A program made the position numbers and the translations under genes. The notes beneath the pieces are model-generated. The model worked only from the letters and a program-made list of their open reading frames with translations, was not told the origin of the DNA and ran no database searches. This document shows positions 9,285-18,428 of a stretch of DNA of 64,000 bases, one piece after another; position 1 is the first letter of the stretch, and each line of letters opens with the position of its first letter. The stretch is from Dermacoccus nishinomiyaensis (GTDB lineage Bacteria > Actinomycetota > Actinomycetes > Actinomycetales > Dermatophilaceae), in assembly GCF_900447535.1 (NCBI RefSeq), contig NZ_UFXX01000002.1, positions 372,001 through 436,000 on the forward strand, given 5' to 3'.

Positions 9285-10294
9285 TCGGACCCCCACAAGT
9301 GCTCCAGTGCTTCGGCGCGATGCCGCAGCGTGTGCTCGGCCAGCGTGCGGCGACGCCCCTGCTCTCGCAACGCGGCGTAGGACGAAGGGCGGGCCATGAC
9401 ATCCCGCGCGAGCGCGACGAGCTCGTCGTGGCCCTCGAAGACGAGCACTTCCTCGCCGGGCACGTAGTACTCCTCCACGTCGACTCGGTCGACCAGCTGA
9501 ACGGCGCTGACACCGGCGGCTTCGAACGTGCGCATCGTGAAGCCATCCTGGTCACCGTGGATGTTGAGTGTCGCGATGCTGTTGCGCATGATCGCGAGGG
9601 CGTCCGTGCCGGGCACGTCTCGGCCACTGGGGATCCCCCTGCTCGTGAGACGCCACGTCCGCGCGCGGTCATACGGGTGATCCGACCATCCTCTCCCCCA
9701 CGCCTGCACGGGGACGCCCGCACTCATGAGGGCCTGCAGCGCATCCTCGCGCTTGGCGAGCGGGGCACCGATGAACGACACCACGCCCCGGCCGGCTGAC
9801 GTCGTGCTCATCGCGGCCGTGTCGTCGAAGCCCAGCGGCACGTGCAGGGCGTCGAAGCCCTGGCCGACCAGGGCCTGCGTGTCCAACGCGCTGTAGGTCG
9901 CCATGCGGGCGTAGCGGCCCACCAGCTGCGGATCGAAGTCGGTGCGTCGCATCTCGTCGTACATCCACACGGCGACGTGGGAGGCCGATGTCTGCGCTGC
10001 CTGCCAGAAGTCGTCGGTCAGCACATCGCCGCGGATCACGAGCACGATGTCGGGCTTCACCTCACGCACGCGTGAGGCCGCCCGTTGCGAGACGACCTGT
10101 GGCGACAGGTGAGCGTCCTTGCCGCGCAGCTTGGCCGGCAGCTCGTGACGCGCCTTGCGCCAGACCCGCTCGGCCGACGAGGTCGCGGCGTCGTAGCAGT
10201 ACGTCTCCACCGTGTAGTCGAGTGACTCGAAGGCGCGGCGGATCGAGGTGTAGTACCCGTGGAATCCGGGCGAGACGATGAGCAGCCGCGTCAC
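9281..10294 (-). CDS. CgeB-like glycosyltransferase
   Basis: A 337-residue protein of the CgeB/YkvP type (glycosyltransferase group 1-like C-terminal domain). Seen are [20 protein letters not shown] at the N-terminus, a central [31 protein letters not shown] near residue 170, and a C-terminal [18 protein letters not shown]-type segment that replaces the EX7E region. Members occur in spore-coat and surface polysaccharide loci and are assumed to transfer sugars, but biochemical data are sparse. Start GTG 10294 overlaps the stop of the acyltransferase (GTGA) and has a GGGGAGA ribosome site. Confidence 0.75.
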   Translation of the reverse strand: MTRLLIVSPGFHGYYTSIRRAFESLDYTVETYCYDAATSSAERVWRKARHELPAKLRGKDAHLSPQVVSQRAASRVREVKPDIVLVIRGDVLTDDFWQAAQTSASHVAVWMYDEMRRTDFDPQLVGRYARMATYSALDTQALVGQGFDALHVPLGFDDTAAMSTTSAGRGVVSFIGAPLAKREDALQALMSAGVPVQAWGRGWSDHPYDRARTWRLTSRGIPSGRDVPGTDALAIMRNSIATLNIHGDQDGFTMRTFEAAGVSAVQLVDRVDVEEYYVPGEEVLVFEGHDELVALARDVMARPSSYAALREQGRRRTLAEHTLRHRAEALEHLWGSE

Positions 10295-10842
10295 GACGTC
10301 TCCCCACCGATCTGCTTCGCCGGCACGCCACCGACGACGGCGCCGGCGGTAACGTCGCGGATGACGACGGCGCCCGCAGCGACCGTCGCACCCGCCCCGA
10401 TGCGGACGCCGCCCAGGACGACAACGTTCTGCCCGAGGAAGACGTCGTCCTCGATGACGACGGCGCCGGTGCCGTGCACAGCGTGCCGGTTCTCGCCGCG
10501 AGCGTGGTCGGTCGTCGTCACCATGACGTTGTCTGCGAACACGCAGCCGCGACCGATGCTCACCGGGTCGATCGAGTGCAGGTGAGCCCGGAAGCCCATG
10601 TAGACACCATCACCGATCGTGATGCTCGAGCGGTCGTTCTCCGTCGCGAGCCACGCGTCCTCACGGATGATGACGCCGTCGCCGATGGACATGCGCTGCA
10701 CGCCACGCAGCATCTGCGGGTTGATGACGACGCTGCCGGCGCCGATGTGACCGAACGCGGCGCGCTTGAGCGGCATCGTGGCCTGGGCGAGCCGGTAGCG
10801 CACCCCTGCTCGAGCTTCGACTGCCTTGCGGATGATGGTCAC
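10291..10842 (-). CDS. Left-handed beta-helix acyltransferase (WbbJ/maa type)
   Basis: A 183-residue hexapeptide-repeat O- or N-acyltransferase. After a basic N-terminus of ~40 residues, turns of the left-handed helix are visible: [74 protein letters not shown], and the closing [14 protein letters not shown]. The catalytic-type His lies in [10 protein letters not shown]. It would acetylate a sugar of the repeat unit using acetyl-CoA. GTG 10842 overlaps the upstream TGA (GTGA). The longer open frame to 11,439 only shadows the neighbouring GT2 gene. Confidence 0.88.
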   Translation of the reverse strand: MTIIRKAVEARAGVRYRLAQATMPLKRAAFGHIGAGSVVINPQMLRGVQRMSIGDGVIIREDAWLATENDRSSITIGDGVYMGFRAHLHSIDPVSIGRGCVFADNVMVTTTDHARGENRHAVHGTGAVVIEDDVFLGQNVVVLGGVRIGAGATVAAGAVVIRDVTAGAVVGGVPAKQIGGETS

Positions 10843-11753
10843 GTGCGCACCTTCCAGCCGTGGTTCGCCTGCACGAGTTGGGTCTTGAACTTGCCGACGG
10901 CGTCGATGTCGCGCCCGGTCAGGGAGCGTGCGCCGTTCCACACGAGGTTGACGGCGGCGGCACCGAGCAGGCCTGCGTACAGGCCCGGCCCGCCGTTCCA
11001 TTTCTCGTGGTACTTGAACCGGGCGTCCATGAGCCAACCGGTGCGGCGCGCGGGGTCGGACGAGCCGCCACCGACGTGGTCGATGCGCGGGCCCGGCAGG
11101 AGCACGACCGGCAGGCCGCGCTGTTCGTGCAGGCGCCGCTGCAGGTCGATCTCCTCGCAGTTCATGAAGTAGCGCTCGTCCATGCCGCCGATGGCCCTGA
11201 AGTCGGCCGTCGGGAAGAGCATCGACACACCGATGAGCCAGTCCACGATCTCCGGCTCGTCCGAGTGCCAGCTCGCGACGTCGTTGCCGATCCGGTTCTC
11301 GAACCACATGACGCCGTGCAGGCGTGCGAACGGGTCGAGCGTCTCGAGCACGTTGCTTGACGTCGTGGGCCAGTTGCGCCCGACGCACCGCTCGACGCCG
11401 TCCTCGTAGACGACGGTGCCGACGACGGCGGGCAGCCACGGGGCCGCGCCCGCGAGCAGTTCGGTGATGAACGTCGGCGCGATCTCGACGTCACTGTTGA
11501 GCACGAGGGTGAGATCGTGTCGCGCCTCGTTCACCCCGGTGTTGACGGCGGCGCCGAACCCGCCGTTGACCGTGCGGCGCACGACGTCGCAGCCCGTGGT
11601 CTGCGGAAACGGATTGGGCGAGCAGTCATCGGCGACGATGATCTGGATGTCGACATCACCCGACTGGGCTCGCAGTTGCTCGATGAGCGCCTGGGTCGGC
11701 TCCGCGTCGCCGTAGTGGGGGATGACGACGCTGACGGCATCACACGGGAACAT
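10839..11753 (-). CDS. GT2-family glycosyltransferase, WbbL/rhamnosyltransferase-like
   Basis: A family 2 glycosyltransferase of 304 residues. ATG 11753 is preferred to the distal start at 11,867 because the protein then begins [16 protein letters not shown], the usual N-terminus, and overlaps the polymerase stop by 14 bases. Motifs: [20 protein letters not shown], the DXD-like [19 protein letters not shown] and IDHVGGGSS. These resemble rhamnosyltransferases that act early on polyprenol-linked sugars; that specificity is inferred. The next gene starts within its stop codon. Confidence 0.85.
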   Translation of the reverse strand: MFPCDAVSVVIPHYGDAEPTQALIEQLRAQSGDVDIQIIVADDCSPNPFPQTTGCDVVRRTVNGGFGAAVNTGVNEARHDLTLVLNSDVEIAPTFITELLAGAAPWLPAVVGTVVYEDGVERCVGRNWPTTSSNVLETLDPFARLHGVMWFENRIGNDVASWHSDEPEIVDWLIGVSMLFPTADFRAIGGMDERYFMNCEEIDLQRRLHEQRGLPVVLLPGPRIDHVGGGSSDPARRTGWLMDARFKYHEKWNGGPGLYAGLLGAAAVNLVWNGARSLTGRDIDAVGKFKTQLVQANHGWKVRT

Positions 11754-13062
11754 CGACGTCCTGCTGTTCTTGGAGGTAGGTACGCGGGGCCCGTTCCGTC
11801 GCGGGTACCTGCGAACCAGCACGTAGTGGCTGCGCCGAGCTGGCTTGCAGGTGCGCCGGAACGGCATCGCGGAAGATCGAGCGCGGAACGCCCAATCGGT
11901 GGGCCATGCACATTCCGAGAATGATGAAAGCTCCCAGTGTCATGAAAACCTCCCCCAGTTTCCAGGCGCACACGAGCAGCACCACGACTGAACCCTCCAA
12001 CCTGAGAAGGACCGGAGGAATGACTACACGCCGATCGAAGATCCCTAGTCCGATGACCATGAAAGCGATGATCACGATGAGCAAGAAGGGCCAGCCGCCC
12101 TCGACGAACGCCTGCTGATACGAGTTGTGGAAGAAGGCCTCGCGGACGCCTCCGAGGAGCACTTTTCCCTGATTCAAACCGAGGCCGTACCAAGGAGTGA
12201 CGTGCGTCTTTGCTGTCATGGCCTCCTCGATCTGGTGGCGAAACCAGTCGTCACCCTTGCGGTCACCGAAGGCACTCGACTGGCTGAGGTTTTCCATCAG
12301 GTACTTAAGGATGAAGTAGCCGATCGCGCCAAGACCGAGTCTGAACGTAACGCCCGTACGGGGGCGCAGGTACATCCAGGCCAGGCCTGCGCCATACGCC
12401 GCGAGTGAGGTCCGCGACCCGGTTAAGAAGAGCAGGACGAATGAAGCCGCTATCCACCAACGATGCCAGCGCTTGGGCAGGACACTGAGCCCAAGGCACC
12501 CCCATAGCGCGTAATACATGCCCGCCACGTTCTTGTCTCCATAGAAACCCGTGAGATAGGGCGGGTAGAAATCAGGCGTGAGATGCAGGTAGTACACGGG
12601 CACATTCAGGATGGCCCCGACCATGCCGCCGATGATGAGGGAGCGAACATTGATTCGCCCCGTCGCGATCACTGCAGCCGCCAGAAGAATCAAGAAGAAC
12701 TTGAAGTCCCGTTGCAGCCAGGGCATGCCATTGTGCTGTGATTCCACGGCGAGAAATGCCAACAGGCCGAACATGACGAGAAGCAGGATGCCGCCCCACT
12801 TGACCCTGACGAGAGCTCGACGGAATGCGCCGTACATGACCATGGCTGCAGCGGTGATGACGCCACCGGGAAACCCTGCCTTGAAGGTCCACATGACGAC
12901 GATCAGCGACACCCCGAAAAGGAAGTCCACGACGACGATCGGCCCCCACCACGAGGCGACGCTCTTGCCGACGCGGTCGAGGCGACGCTCGATCGGTGTC
13001 TGCTGCTCCTCCTTGAGCGCCTGCCGGGCGGCCTCGTGGGCCGGAGAATAGACAGAACTCAT
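11740..13062 (-). CDS. O-antigen ligase/polymerase (Wzy/WaaL type) membrane protein
   Basis: A 440-residue polytopic protein with about ten hydrophobic segments. The large extracytoplasmic loop between ~290 and 350 has WYGLGLNQGKVLLGG and FFHNSYQQAFVEGGWPFL, the His/Gln pattern typical of the O-antigen ligase family. LLFLTGSRTSLAAYGAG matches the conserved Ser/Arg segment. It would polymerise repeat units on the outer face or transfer the glycan to an acceptor. ATG 13062 overlaps the upstream stop (ATGA). The gene is distinctly less GC-rich than its neighbours, as is usual for variable polymerase genes. Confidence 0.85.
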   Translation of the reverse strand: MSSVYSPAHEAARQALKEEQQTPIERRLDRVGKSVASWWGPIVVVDFLFGVSLIVVMWTFKAGFPGGVITAAAMVMYGAFRRALVRVKWGGILLLVMFGLLAFLAVESQHNGMPWLQRDFKFFLILLAAAVIATGRINVRSLIIGGMVGAILNVPVYYLHLTPDFYPPYLTGFYGDKNVAGMYYALWGCLGLSVLPKRWHRWWIAASFVLLFLTGSRTSLAAYGAGLAWMYLRPRTGVTFRLGLGAIGYFILKYLMENLSQSSAFGDRKGDDWFRHQIEEAMTAKTHVTPWYGLGLNQGKVLLGGVREAFFHNSYQQAFVEGGWPFLLIVIIAFMVIGLGIFDRRVVIPPVLLRLEGSVVVLLVCAWKLGEVFMTLGAFIILGMCMAHRLGVPRSIFRDAVPAHLQASSAQPLRAGSQVPATERAPRTYLQEQQDVDVPV

Positions 13063-13325
13063 GATTCGCACCTCTCGAGCAGGCCGCGGGCGACCAGGTC
13101 GTCGATGAAGTGCACGACGTGTTCTCTGATCACGTGGGGTTCCCAATCGTTCGTCCGGGCTAGTTCTTCGATGACGGCGTCAGCGTCGGGGGCGCCGATC
13201 GCGCATTTCCAGATGGTGGCACCGACTGCGTCGAGGCGGACGATGCGGCCCTGGCTGCTCGTGAGCACCCACAGCACGTCATCGTCCAGCAACGTTGCGA
13301 GACCGGCGGGCCGTTGCCACCTCAT
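13059..13325 (-). CDS. PqqD-like small protein
   Basis: An 88-residue protein with the PqqD-type winged-helix pattern: WVLTSSQGRIVRLDAVGATIWKC, then a spacer and a C-terminal helix (FIDDLVARGLLERC). PqqD proteins and related RRE domains bind leader peptides in peptide maturation. Forms of this length also occur next to nucleotidyltransferases in exopolysaccharide loci, where their role is unknown. ATG 13325 overlaps the preceding TGA (ATGA), so it is coupled to the nucleotidyltransferase. No precursor peptide was found nearby. Confidence 0.75.
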   Translation of the reverse strand: MRWQRPAGLATLLDDDVLWVLTSSQGRIVRLDAVGATIWKCAIGAPDADAVIEELARTNDWEPHVIREHVVHFIDDLVARGLLERCES

Positions 13326-14266
13326 GACTCCCCCTCGCCGCTCGGCTCGGTGCACGTGCCCGCATCGCGGCGCTCGCGTTCGCGCCCGGATCCCTCGCCC
13401 ACGCGGGTCACCAACCGTCGCACGTCGTCCCCCGCGTGACGCAGCCGCTCGAGGTAGGCGTCGACGTAGTCCCGCGTGGAGGGCTCACGCCCGAGTTGGG
13501 CGCGCAGCAGGTCGTCGTTGACGATGAGGAAGGCCCGGATGACGCGCGCCTTCTCGCCGGCCCCTTGGGCGGCGTTCCAGCGCCCCCACCACTCCTCGAA
13601 GCGCCCGCCAGTACCCCGCGAGAAGTAGTGCCACAACCGGTATCCGGGGTCGGAGCGGTAGGCGTCGAGGTTGCCGGTCGCCGCCGCGAGCGCCAGATCG
13701 GCGCGGAAGCGATGCGACAGCGCGACGAGAGCTTCGCGTGTGGCGCCATCGGCCTCGTTCCACCCGCGCTCGAGATCTCCGGCCCGCTGACCGCCACTGC
13801 GACCGTAGTGGAGCAGGAGGATGAGTCGCTGGGCGGGCAGGGACGGCACGGTGCACGCCACGTCGGCGATGTCGTGCTGCTCCCGCTCGGCCCACAGCGC
13901 CTCGAACGCGTCCTCGGGGCTCACCTCGAAACCGGGCCACTTGCGATGCAGGTCGACCATGCCGAGGGGGTGAGAGAGGTTCATCGCGTGCCCGAACGCC
14001 GAGCCCTCCTCGAAGCCGGTGACGCGCTTCCATCCGCGCTCCTGCATCTCGGCCAGCAGCAGGTCGACGTGGTCGGGGCGCACGAGGATGTCGACGTCGA
14101 GCGATCCGCGTCGTCCGTCGCTCAGTTCGGGATGGATGGCGGCCCCCTTGACGTGCAGGATGTCTGCGCCGCAGGCGTCAGCGACGATCTGCATGTAGGC
14201 GTGCACGAGTTCGAGACGCACGTGCGACGGCACCGTCGGGTGCTCCGCGTCGTTCACCTCGGTCAT
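13322..14266 (-). CDS. Nucleotidyltransferase family protein (NTP_transf_5-like)
   Basis: A 314-residue protein of the uncharacterised nucleotidyltransferase family found in polysaccharide and peptide loci. The core shows LHVKGAAIHPEL, then GSLDVDILVRPDHVDLLL: the Asp-x-Asp of a polymerase-beta-type nucleotidyltransferase. HPLGMVDLHRKWP provides the third acidic position. The rest is alpha-helical with no known domain. ATG 14266 has GAGGAAG six bases upstream and is favoured over starts at 14,296 and 14,395. The substrate is unknown. Co-translation with PqqD and the polymerase links it to glycan assembly or its control. Confidence 0.72.
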   Translation of the reverse strand: MTEVNDAEHPTVPSHVRLELVHAYMQIVADACGADILHVKGAAIHPELSDGRRGSLDVDILVRPDHVDLLLAEMQERGWKRVTGFEEGSAFGHAMNLSHPLGMVDLHRKWPGFEVSPEDAFEALWAEREQHDIADVACTVPSLPAQRLILLLHYGRSGGQRAGDLERGWNEADGATREALVALSHRFRADLALAAATGNLDAYRSDPGYRLWHYFSRGTGGRFEEWWGRWNAAQGAGEKARVIRAFLIVNDDLLRAQLGREPSTRDYVDAYLERLRHAGDDVRRLVTRVGEGSGRERERRDAGTCTEPSGEGES

Positions 14267-14316
14267 GTCTTCCTCACGCTCGATGTCGCCTCCCATTCGC
14301 TCGACGTCTCGCCGGC

Positions 14317-15375
14317 TCAGCCCGTGAGCCCTCGGTCGCCCAGTTCCCGCAGCGCGTCGTCCCACGCCGATGAGTCCGCGCCCGGAACCTCCCACGAGCG
14401 GCGGATGAAATCCTGGATCGCGTCCTTGCTAGACATCTGGGGGCGCGGCGCGCCGATGCTGTCGGCGAAGGTGAGGTCGGCGACGGCGTGGTCGATGTCG
14501 CCCGCCCGGTGGACGTCGACGTATTCGATCTCGCCCGTGGACGTCGGCGCGGCGTCGCGCGCGAACGTCGCGAGCTCGGTGAGGTCGGTGCGCACCCCCG
14601 TGCCGGAGTTGATGACCCGCACCTCGCCCACCTCGTTCGGGTGTTCGACGAGCCAGGCGAGCAGCGCCGCGACGTCGCTGACGTGGATGAAGTCGCGCGT
14701 GGCCGTGCCGTCACCGTAGACGGACAGCGGGCGTCCCTCGCGCAACCGGGCGAGGAACGCGGCGAGCACACCCGTGTAGGGGTTGTGTAGCGCCTGCCCG
14801 AAACCGACGACGTTCTGCGGGCGAACGATGTCGACCGGGATGGCGGCCGCGTGCTCGCGCAGCGCAGCTTCACCCTCGGATTTCGTCTCGCCGTACACGG
14901 AGACGGGGTGGTGCGGGTCGCTCTCGCGCGACGGCGCCGGTGTGGACTGTTCGCAGCAGACCGTTCCGTACCGGTCACCGTGTTCGGGGCAAGCGCGACG
15001 GCCCTCCCCGTAGACCGCGCGCGACGACATGGCGATCAGGGGCACGCCCCAGCTGCGAGCCGTGTCGCCTGCGAGCCGGGTGCCGTCGACGTTCACGCGG
15101 CGGTAGCGATCCTGTTCGTACATCGACTGGCCGGTGCCGGTTTCGGCGGCCAGGTGCACGATGGCGTCTGCGCGGGGCAGGCCCGCCCAGGCCGCAGCGT
15201 CAGCGACATCCCCTTCGATGACGAGCCCGGGAAAACGCCGGCGGCTGGCCTCGGCATCCGCGTGCACCTGCTCGCTGAGGTTGTCGAGCGCCGTGACCTC
15301 GTGACCCGCGTCGACGAGTCGCGCGGCGAGGTATTGGCCAATGAAACCGGCCCCACCGGTGATGATGATGTGCAT
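14317..15375 (-). CDS. NAD-dependent NDP-sugar epimerase/dehydratase
   Basis: A 352-residue extended short-chain dehydrogenase. Seen are the NAD loop GGAGFIGQYLAARL, LAAETGTGQSMYEQ, the catalytic Ser region AMSSRAVYGEG and the YxxxK pair (YGETK). An insert after the Ser motif carries CPEHGDRYG and a later Cys pair, as I recall for dTDP-L-rhamnose 4-epimerase-like members, so that reaction is a candidate. UDP-glucose 4-epimerase activity is also possible. It is the first gene of the leftward operon, with ribosome site GGAAGG before ATG 15375. The 176 bases upstream separate it from a divergent gene and must hold promoters for both. Confidence 0.85.
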   Translation of the reverse strand: MHIIITGGAGFIGQYLAARLVDAGHEVTALDNLSEQVHADAEASRRRFPGLVIEGDVADAAAWAGLPRADAIVHLAAETGTGQSMYEQDRYRRVNVDGTRLAGDTARSWGVPLIAMSSRAVYGEGRRACPEHGDRYGTVCCEQSTPAPSRESDPHHPVSVYGETKSEGEAALREHAAAIPVDIVRPQNVVGFGQALHNPYTGVLAAFLARLREGRPLSVYGDGTATRDFIHVSDVAALLAWLVEHPNEVGEVRVINSGTGVRTDLTELATFARDAAPTSTGEIEYVDVHRAGDIDHAVADLTFADSIGAPRPQMSSKDAIQDFIRRSWEVPGADSSAWDDALRELGDRGLTG

Positions 15376-15551
15376 GCTGCCTTCCGCCCCCGTGCGCCGG
15401 GATCATTGTCTCGCGCCAGGCGGGTCGAGCGTGGTCGCCCCGCAATGCCTCACTCTACGTGGCGGCAGCGCCCACTCTATCGGGAACGTCATAGTGAGAC
15501 CGTAGGATGACGACGATCACGTGGTGTGACGTGGGCTCGGAAGGGGACGGG

Positions 15552-16499
15552 ATGAGCGCGGGGATTTCGAGGCTGTCGTGGGTGCGTGAGCAGGCAGCCG
15601 ACCTCAATCGCGATGCGCGTACGGTGGCCGGCGCGGCTCTTCGACGCCGTCGGGGGCCCTTCGCCCAGCAGCTGCGGCGCGTGCGTCCGCACCTGGACAT
15701 CCCGCCCCTGCCCGCCGCCGGCGGCGTGTGGGCCATCGCGATGGTGAAGAACGAGTCCGACATCATCGACTCGACTGTCCGCCACCTGCTGGAGCAGGGC
15801 GTCGAGAACTTCCTCGTCATGGACAACGGCTCCGATGACGACACCCTAGAGATTCTGCGCGGGCTCGAACAGGAGATCCCCGGGTTCCACGTCGGGATCG
15901 ACTCCGAACCCGCTCATTACCAGGGCGCGAAGATGACGGTGCTCGCCGACGCGGTCCGCCGCGCGGGCGCCACGTGGGTCCTCCCCTTCGACGCGGACGA
16001 GTACTGGTACGGCGTCGACGCTCCGCTCGTCGAGGTGCTGGGTCGCACCCGCGCCAGCGTCGTCGAGGCGCGGTTGCACAATGTCTTCCCGAGTGTCGAC
16101 GGCGGCTGGCAGGTCGACGACCAGCCCCAGCACCTGTCGAAGGTGGCCTTCCGCGCCCACCCATTCGTCACAATGGGCGAGGGCAATCACGATGTCGCCC
16201 GCCCCGGCGAGTGGAGCACCGAGCTGCGGATCCTCCACGTCCCGCTGCGCTCGTACGAACAGTTCAAGCGCAAGGTGACGGCCGGCGCGCGAGCCCTCGC
16301 GCTCACGGATCTACCCGCGCAGACGGGCAACCACTGGCGTCAGGCGCAGAATGCGTCGGAGGACGACCTCCTCGAGCAGTGGCGCCACGCGCAGGCGGGT
16401 TCAGTGCCTGCGATGGGGCTTGTCCCGCAAGGGCACCTCCGGCCGGCGGGCGGGACGCTCCCCCCGCCGTGGCCCGACTCTGGCAACCTCAGTACGTGA
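15552..16499 (+). CDS. GT2-like glycosyltransferase (Glyco_tranf_2_4 type)
   Basis: A 315-residue protein. From ~55 it shows WAIAMVKNESDIIDSTVRHL, FLVMDNGSDDDT and LPFDADEYWYG (DXD equivalent), typical of the family with a truncated GT-A fold that often works in surface glycan loci. ATG 15552 is chosen over 15,507 because of the strong ribosome site GGGGACGGG just before it. A TAGGAT box at 15503-15508 could be its -10 sequence. The last 60 residues have no recognisable motif. The donor sugar is unknown. Confidence 0.75.
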   Translation: MSAGISRLSWVREQAADLNRDARTVAGAALRRRRGPFAQQLRRVRPHLDIPPLPAAGGVWAIAMVKNESDIIDSTVRHLLEQGVENFLVMDNGSDDDTLEILRGLEQEIPGFHVGIDSEPAHYQGAKMTVLADAVRRAGATWVLPFDADEYWYGVDAPLVEVLGRTRASVVEARLHNVFPSVDGGWQVDDQPQHLSKVAFRAHPFVTMGEGNHDVARPGEWSTELRILHVPLRSYEQFKRKVTAGARALALTDLPAQTGNHWRQAQNASEDDLLEQWRHAQAGSVPAMGLVPQGHLRPAGGTLPPPWPDSGNLST

Positions 16500-16562
16500 C
16501 CGCAGGCCGGATGGCCAGACCGTGAGGCCCCGGGCCGACTCGTCCGAAGGATGTGAAGATCA

Positions 16563-18428
16563 ATGGGCATCGTGAGAGCCCTCGCAGGGTTCACGCGTCA
16601 GGTCATGGACCCCAGAAATGACCGGGACAGCCGGCGGAACGCGCGCCGTGAAGTGGCTAACTTGGCTGTTCGGCAGGCCACCCCTCAGTGGCTCGACGCA
16701 TCCGCCCTGGGCCGGTTGCCCGACCCACTGTTTCCCAAGGCCTACGGGGCCTTCACACGACCCCGACGCTCGACGACGCTCATCCTGAGCCTGGGCGGGA
16801 GGCCCCCTCGAGCGGTTGCCGACACCAACTCGCCATGGGCAGCGAGTGACGTCATCGACCTGTCTCCACAGGCGCCGTCCGATGCTGTCGGCAGCGCAGC
16901 CCCCGGGTCATGGACGGCTGGGCGCCGCGTCCTGAGTGCCATCAATGCCGGTCTCCTCGAGGGCTACGAAACCGTGGTCGTCACCAGCAGTGGCGCACTG
17001 CCGCCCCAGGGGACTCTGGATGTCCTGGAACACAGTCCCTTCGTCGGGGGTGTCTCGAACGAGCTCGCGGCTGCATCCCACGAGAACATCAAACGCGCGA
17101 ACAGGATTCTCACGCGACGTCACTGGCCCCGTGTGGGGCCGGATGCCCCCATCCCGACCACTTTCGACTTCAGTTGCAGGGCCTTCGTTCTCCGAGCACT
17201 GGCAGCCATCCACCTGCCGCCGGAGGAGGTACCCCACGACGGGCAGGACGAGGTGTTTCTGGCTTTGCTGGGCGGCCTGGCCGCCGAGGCCGGCGCTCCG
17301 TTCATCACCACGGATGACGTCACCGCGCCGCATGCCTCACTCGAGCCCCCGCGCGTCGTACCTTTCTATCTCCCTCAGTTCCATCCGACCCCCGAGAACG
17401 ACGCCTGGTGGGGCGAGGGATTCACCGAATGGACGAACGTCGCGTCTGCCCGCCCCAGCTTTCGGGGCCATCGTCAGCCGAAGCTGCCTCGCGCGTTCGG
17501 GTTCTACGACCTGCGTGTCGACGAGGTGCGGCAGAAGCAGGCAAGCATGGCGCGCGACGCCGGCGTGGCAGGCCTCATGTACTACCACTACTGGTTCGCG
17601 GGCGATCGCCTGCTCGACCTGCCCCTGGCACGTCACATCGATCAGAAGACCTTGGACCTCCCCTTCTGTCTCATGTGGGCCAACGAGGATTGGACCCGTA
17701 GCTGGGACGGGGATCTCAGCGCAGTGCTCAAGGCACAGGACTATGACCGGGTGCCGGCAGCGCAGTTTCTCGATCACGCACTCGACCTCCTGCGCGACCA
17801 CCGGTATCTGAGCGTGGACGGCAAGAAAGTCTTGGCCGTCTATCGCCCCACGAGCATCCCCGATTTTCCGGACGTCGCCGAGGCGTGGCGTTCTGCGGCC
17901 CGCGCAGTCGGGATGGATCTGCACCTGCTCGGCGTCGAATACGATCGCCTCACCCCTGAGGTGCTCTCATCCCTCGACGCCACGATGTCCTTCCCCCCGC
18001 ACTCCAAGAAGTACGTGAAGGCAGACACCACACGCATGTTCGTCAGACGCGGGTTCGACGGAGGAATCTTCTCTTATCTGGGTCTGGTCGAGGCTGACGT
18101 CGAAGCGCTCGAGTCCATCCCCGACACTCATTATCCCGGCGTGATGCCGGCCTGGGACAACACCCCGCGTCGAGGGCTCAGGGGCCACCTCTGGATCGAA
18201 TCGAACCCCTTCACCTTCCGTCGATGGCTCTTGGCAGCAGCAGTGGCGGTGCAGGATCGCCCTCACGACGACCGCATCGTCTTCGTCAACGCCTGGAACG
18301 AGTGGGCCGAGGGGGCCATCCTGGAGCCCAGCACAGACGCCGGCACGGCGAATCTCGACGCCGTCAGGGACATCGTCGGATCACGAGATCGCATTCAGTC
18401 CTTCACTGTGCAGGCGACCACTGATTGA
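16563..18428 (+). CDS. WbsX-like glycosyltransferase/GH99-like protein with an N-terminal extension
   Basis: A 621-residue protein. Residues ~255-615 are a WbsX domain: VVPFYLPQFHPTPENDAWWG, EGFTEWTNV, YYHYWFAGDRLL, MWANEDWTRSWDG and VNAWNEWAEGA. This domain is related to GH99-type barrels and is found in O-antigen loci. Whether it transfers or hydrolyses sugars is unresolved. The first ~250 residues have no clear family, though FSCRAFVLRAL and HDGQDEVFLALLGG recall the end of a GT2 domain. The 3' end overlaps the convergent lipoprotein gene by 26 bases. GC bias is weaker than in the flanking genes. Confidence 0.75.
   Translation: MGIVRALAGFTRQVMDPRNDRDSRRNARREVANLAVRQATPQWLDASALGRLPDPLFPKAYGAFTRPRRSTTLILSLGGRPPRAVADTNSPWAASDVIDLSPQAPSDAVGSAAPGSWTAGRRVLSAINAGLLEGYETVVVTSSGALPPQGTLDVLEHSPFVGGVSNELAAASHENIKRANRILTRRHWPRVGPDAPIPTTFDFSCRAFVLRALAAIHLPPEEVPHDGQDEVFLALLGGLAAEAGAPFITTDDVTAPHASLEPPRVVPFYLPQFHPTPENDAWWGEGFTEWTNVASARPSFRGHRQPKLPRAFGFYDLRVDEVRQKQASMARDAGVAGLMYYHYWFAGDRLLDLPLARHIDQKTLDLPFCLMWANEDWTRSWDGDLSAVLKAQDYDRVPAAQFLDHALDLLRDHRYLSVDGKKVLAVYRPTSIPDFPDVAEAWRSAARAVGMDLHLLGVEYDRLTPEVLSSLDATMSFPPHSKKYVKADTTRMFVRRGFDGGIFSYLGLVEADVEALESIPDTHYPGVMPAWDNTPRRGLRGHLWIESNPFTFRRWLLAAAVAVQDRPHDDRIVFVNAWNEWAEGAILEPSTDAGTANLDAVRDIVGSRDRIQSFTVQATTD

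Noticed and set aside
13436-14719. A 427-codon plus-strand frame antisense to the nucleotidyltransferase and epimerase genes
   Set aside because: No family motif, and the minus-strand genes have ribosome sites, overlaps and conserved motifs.
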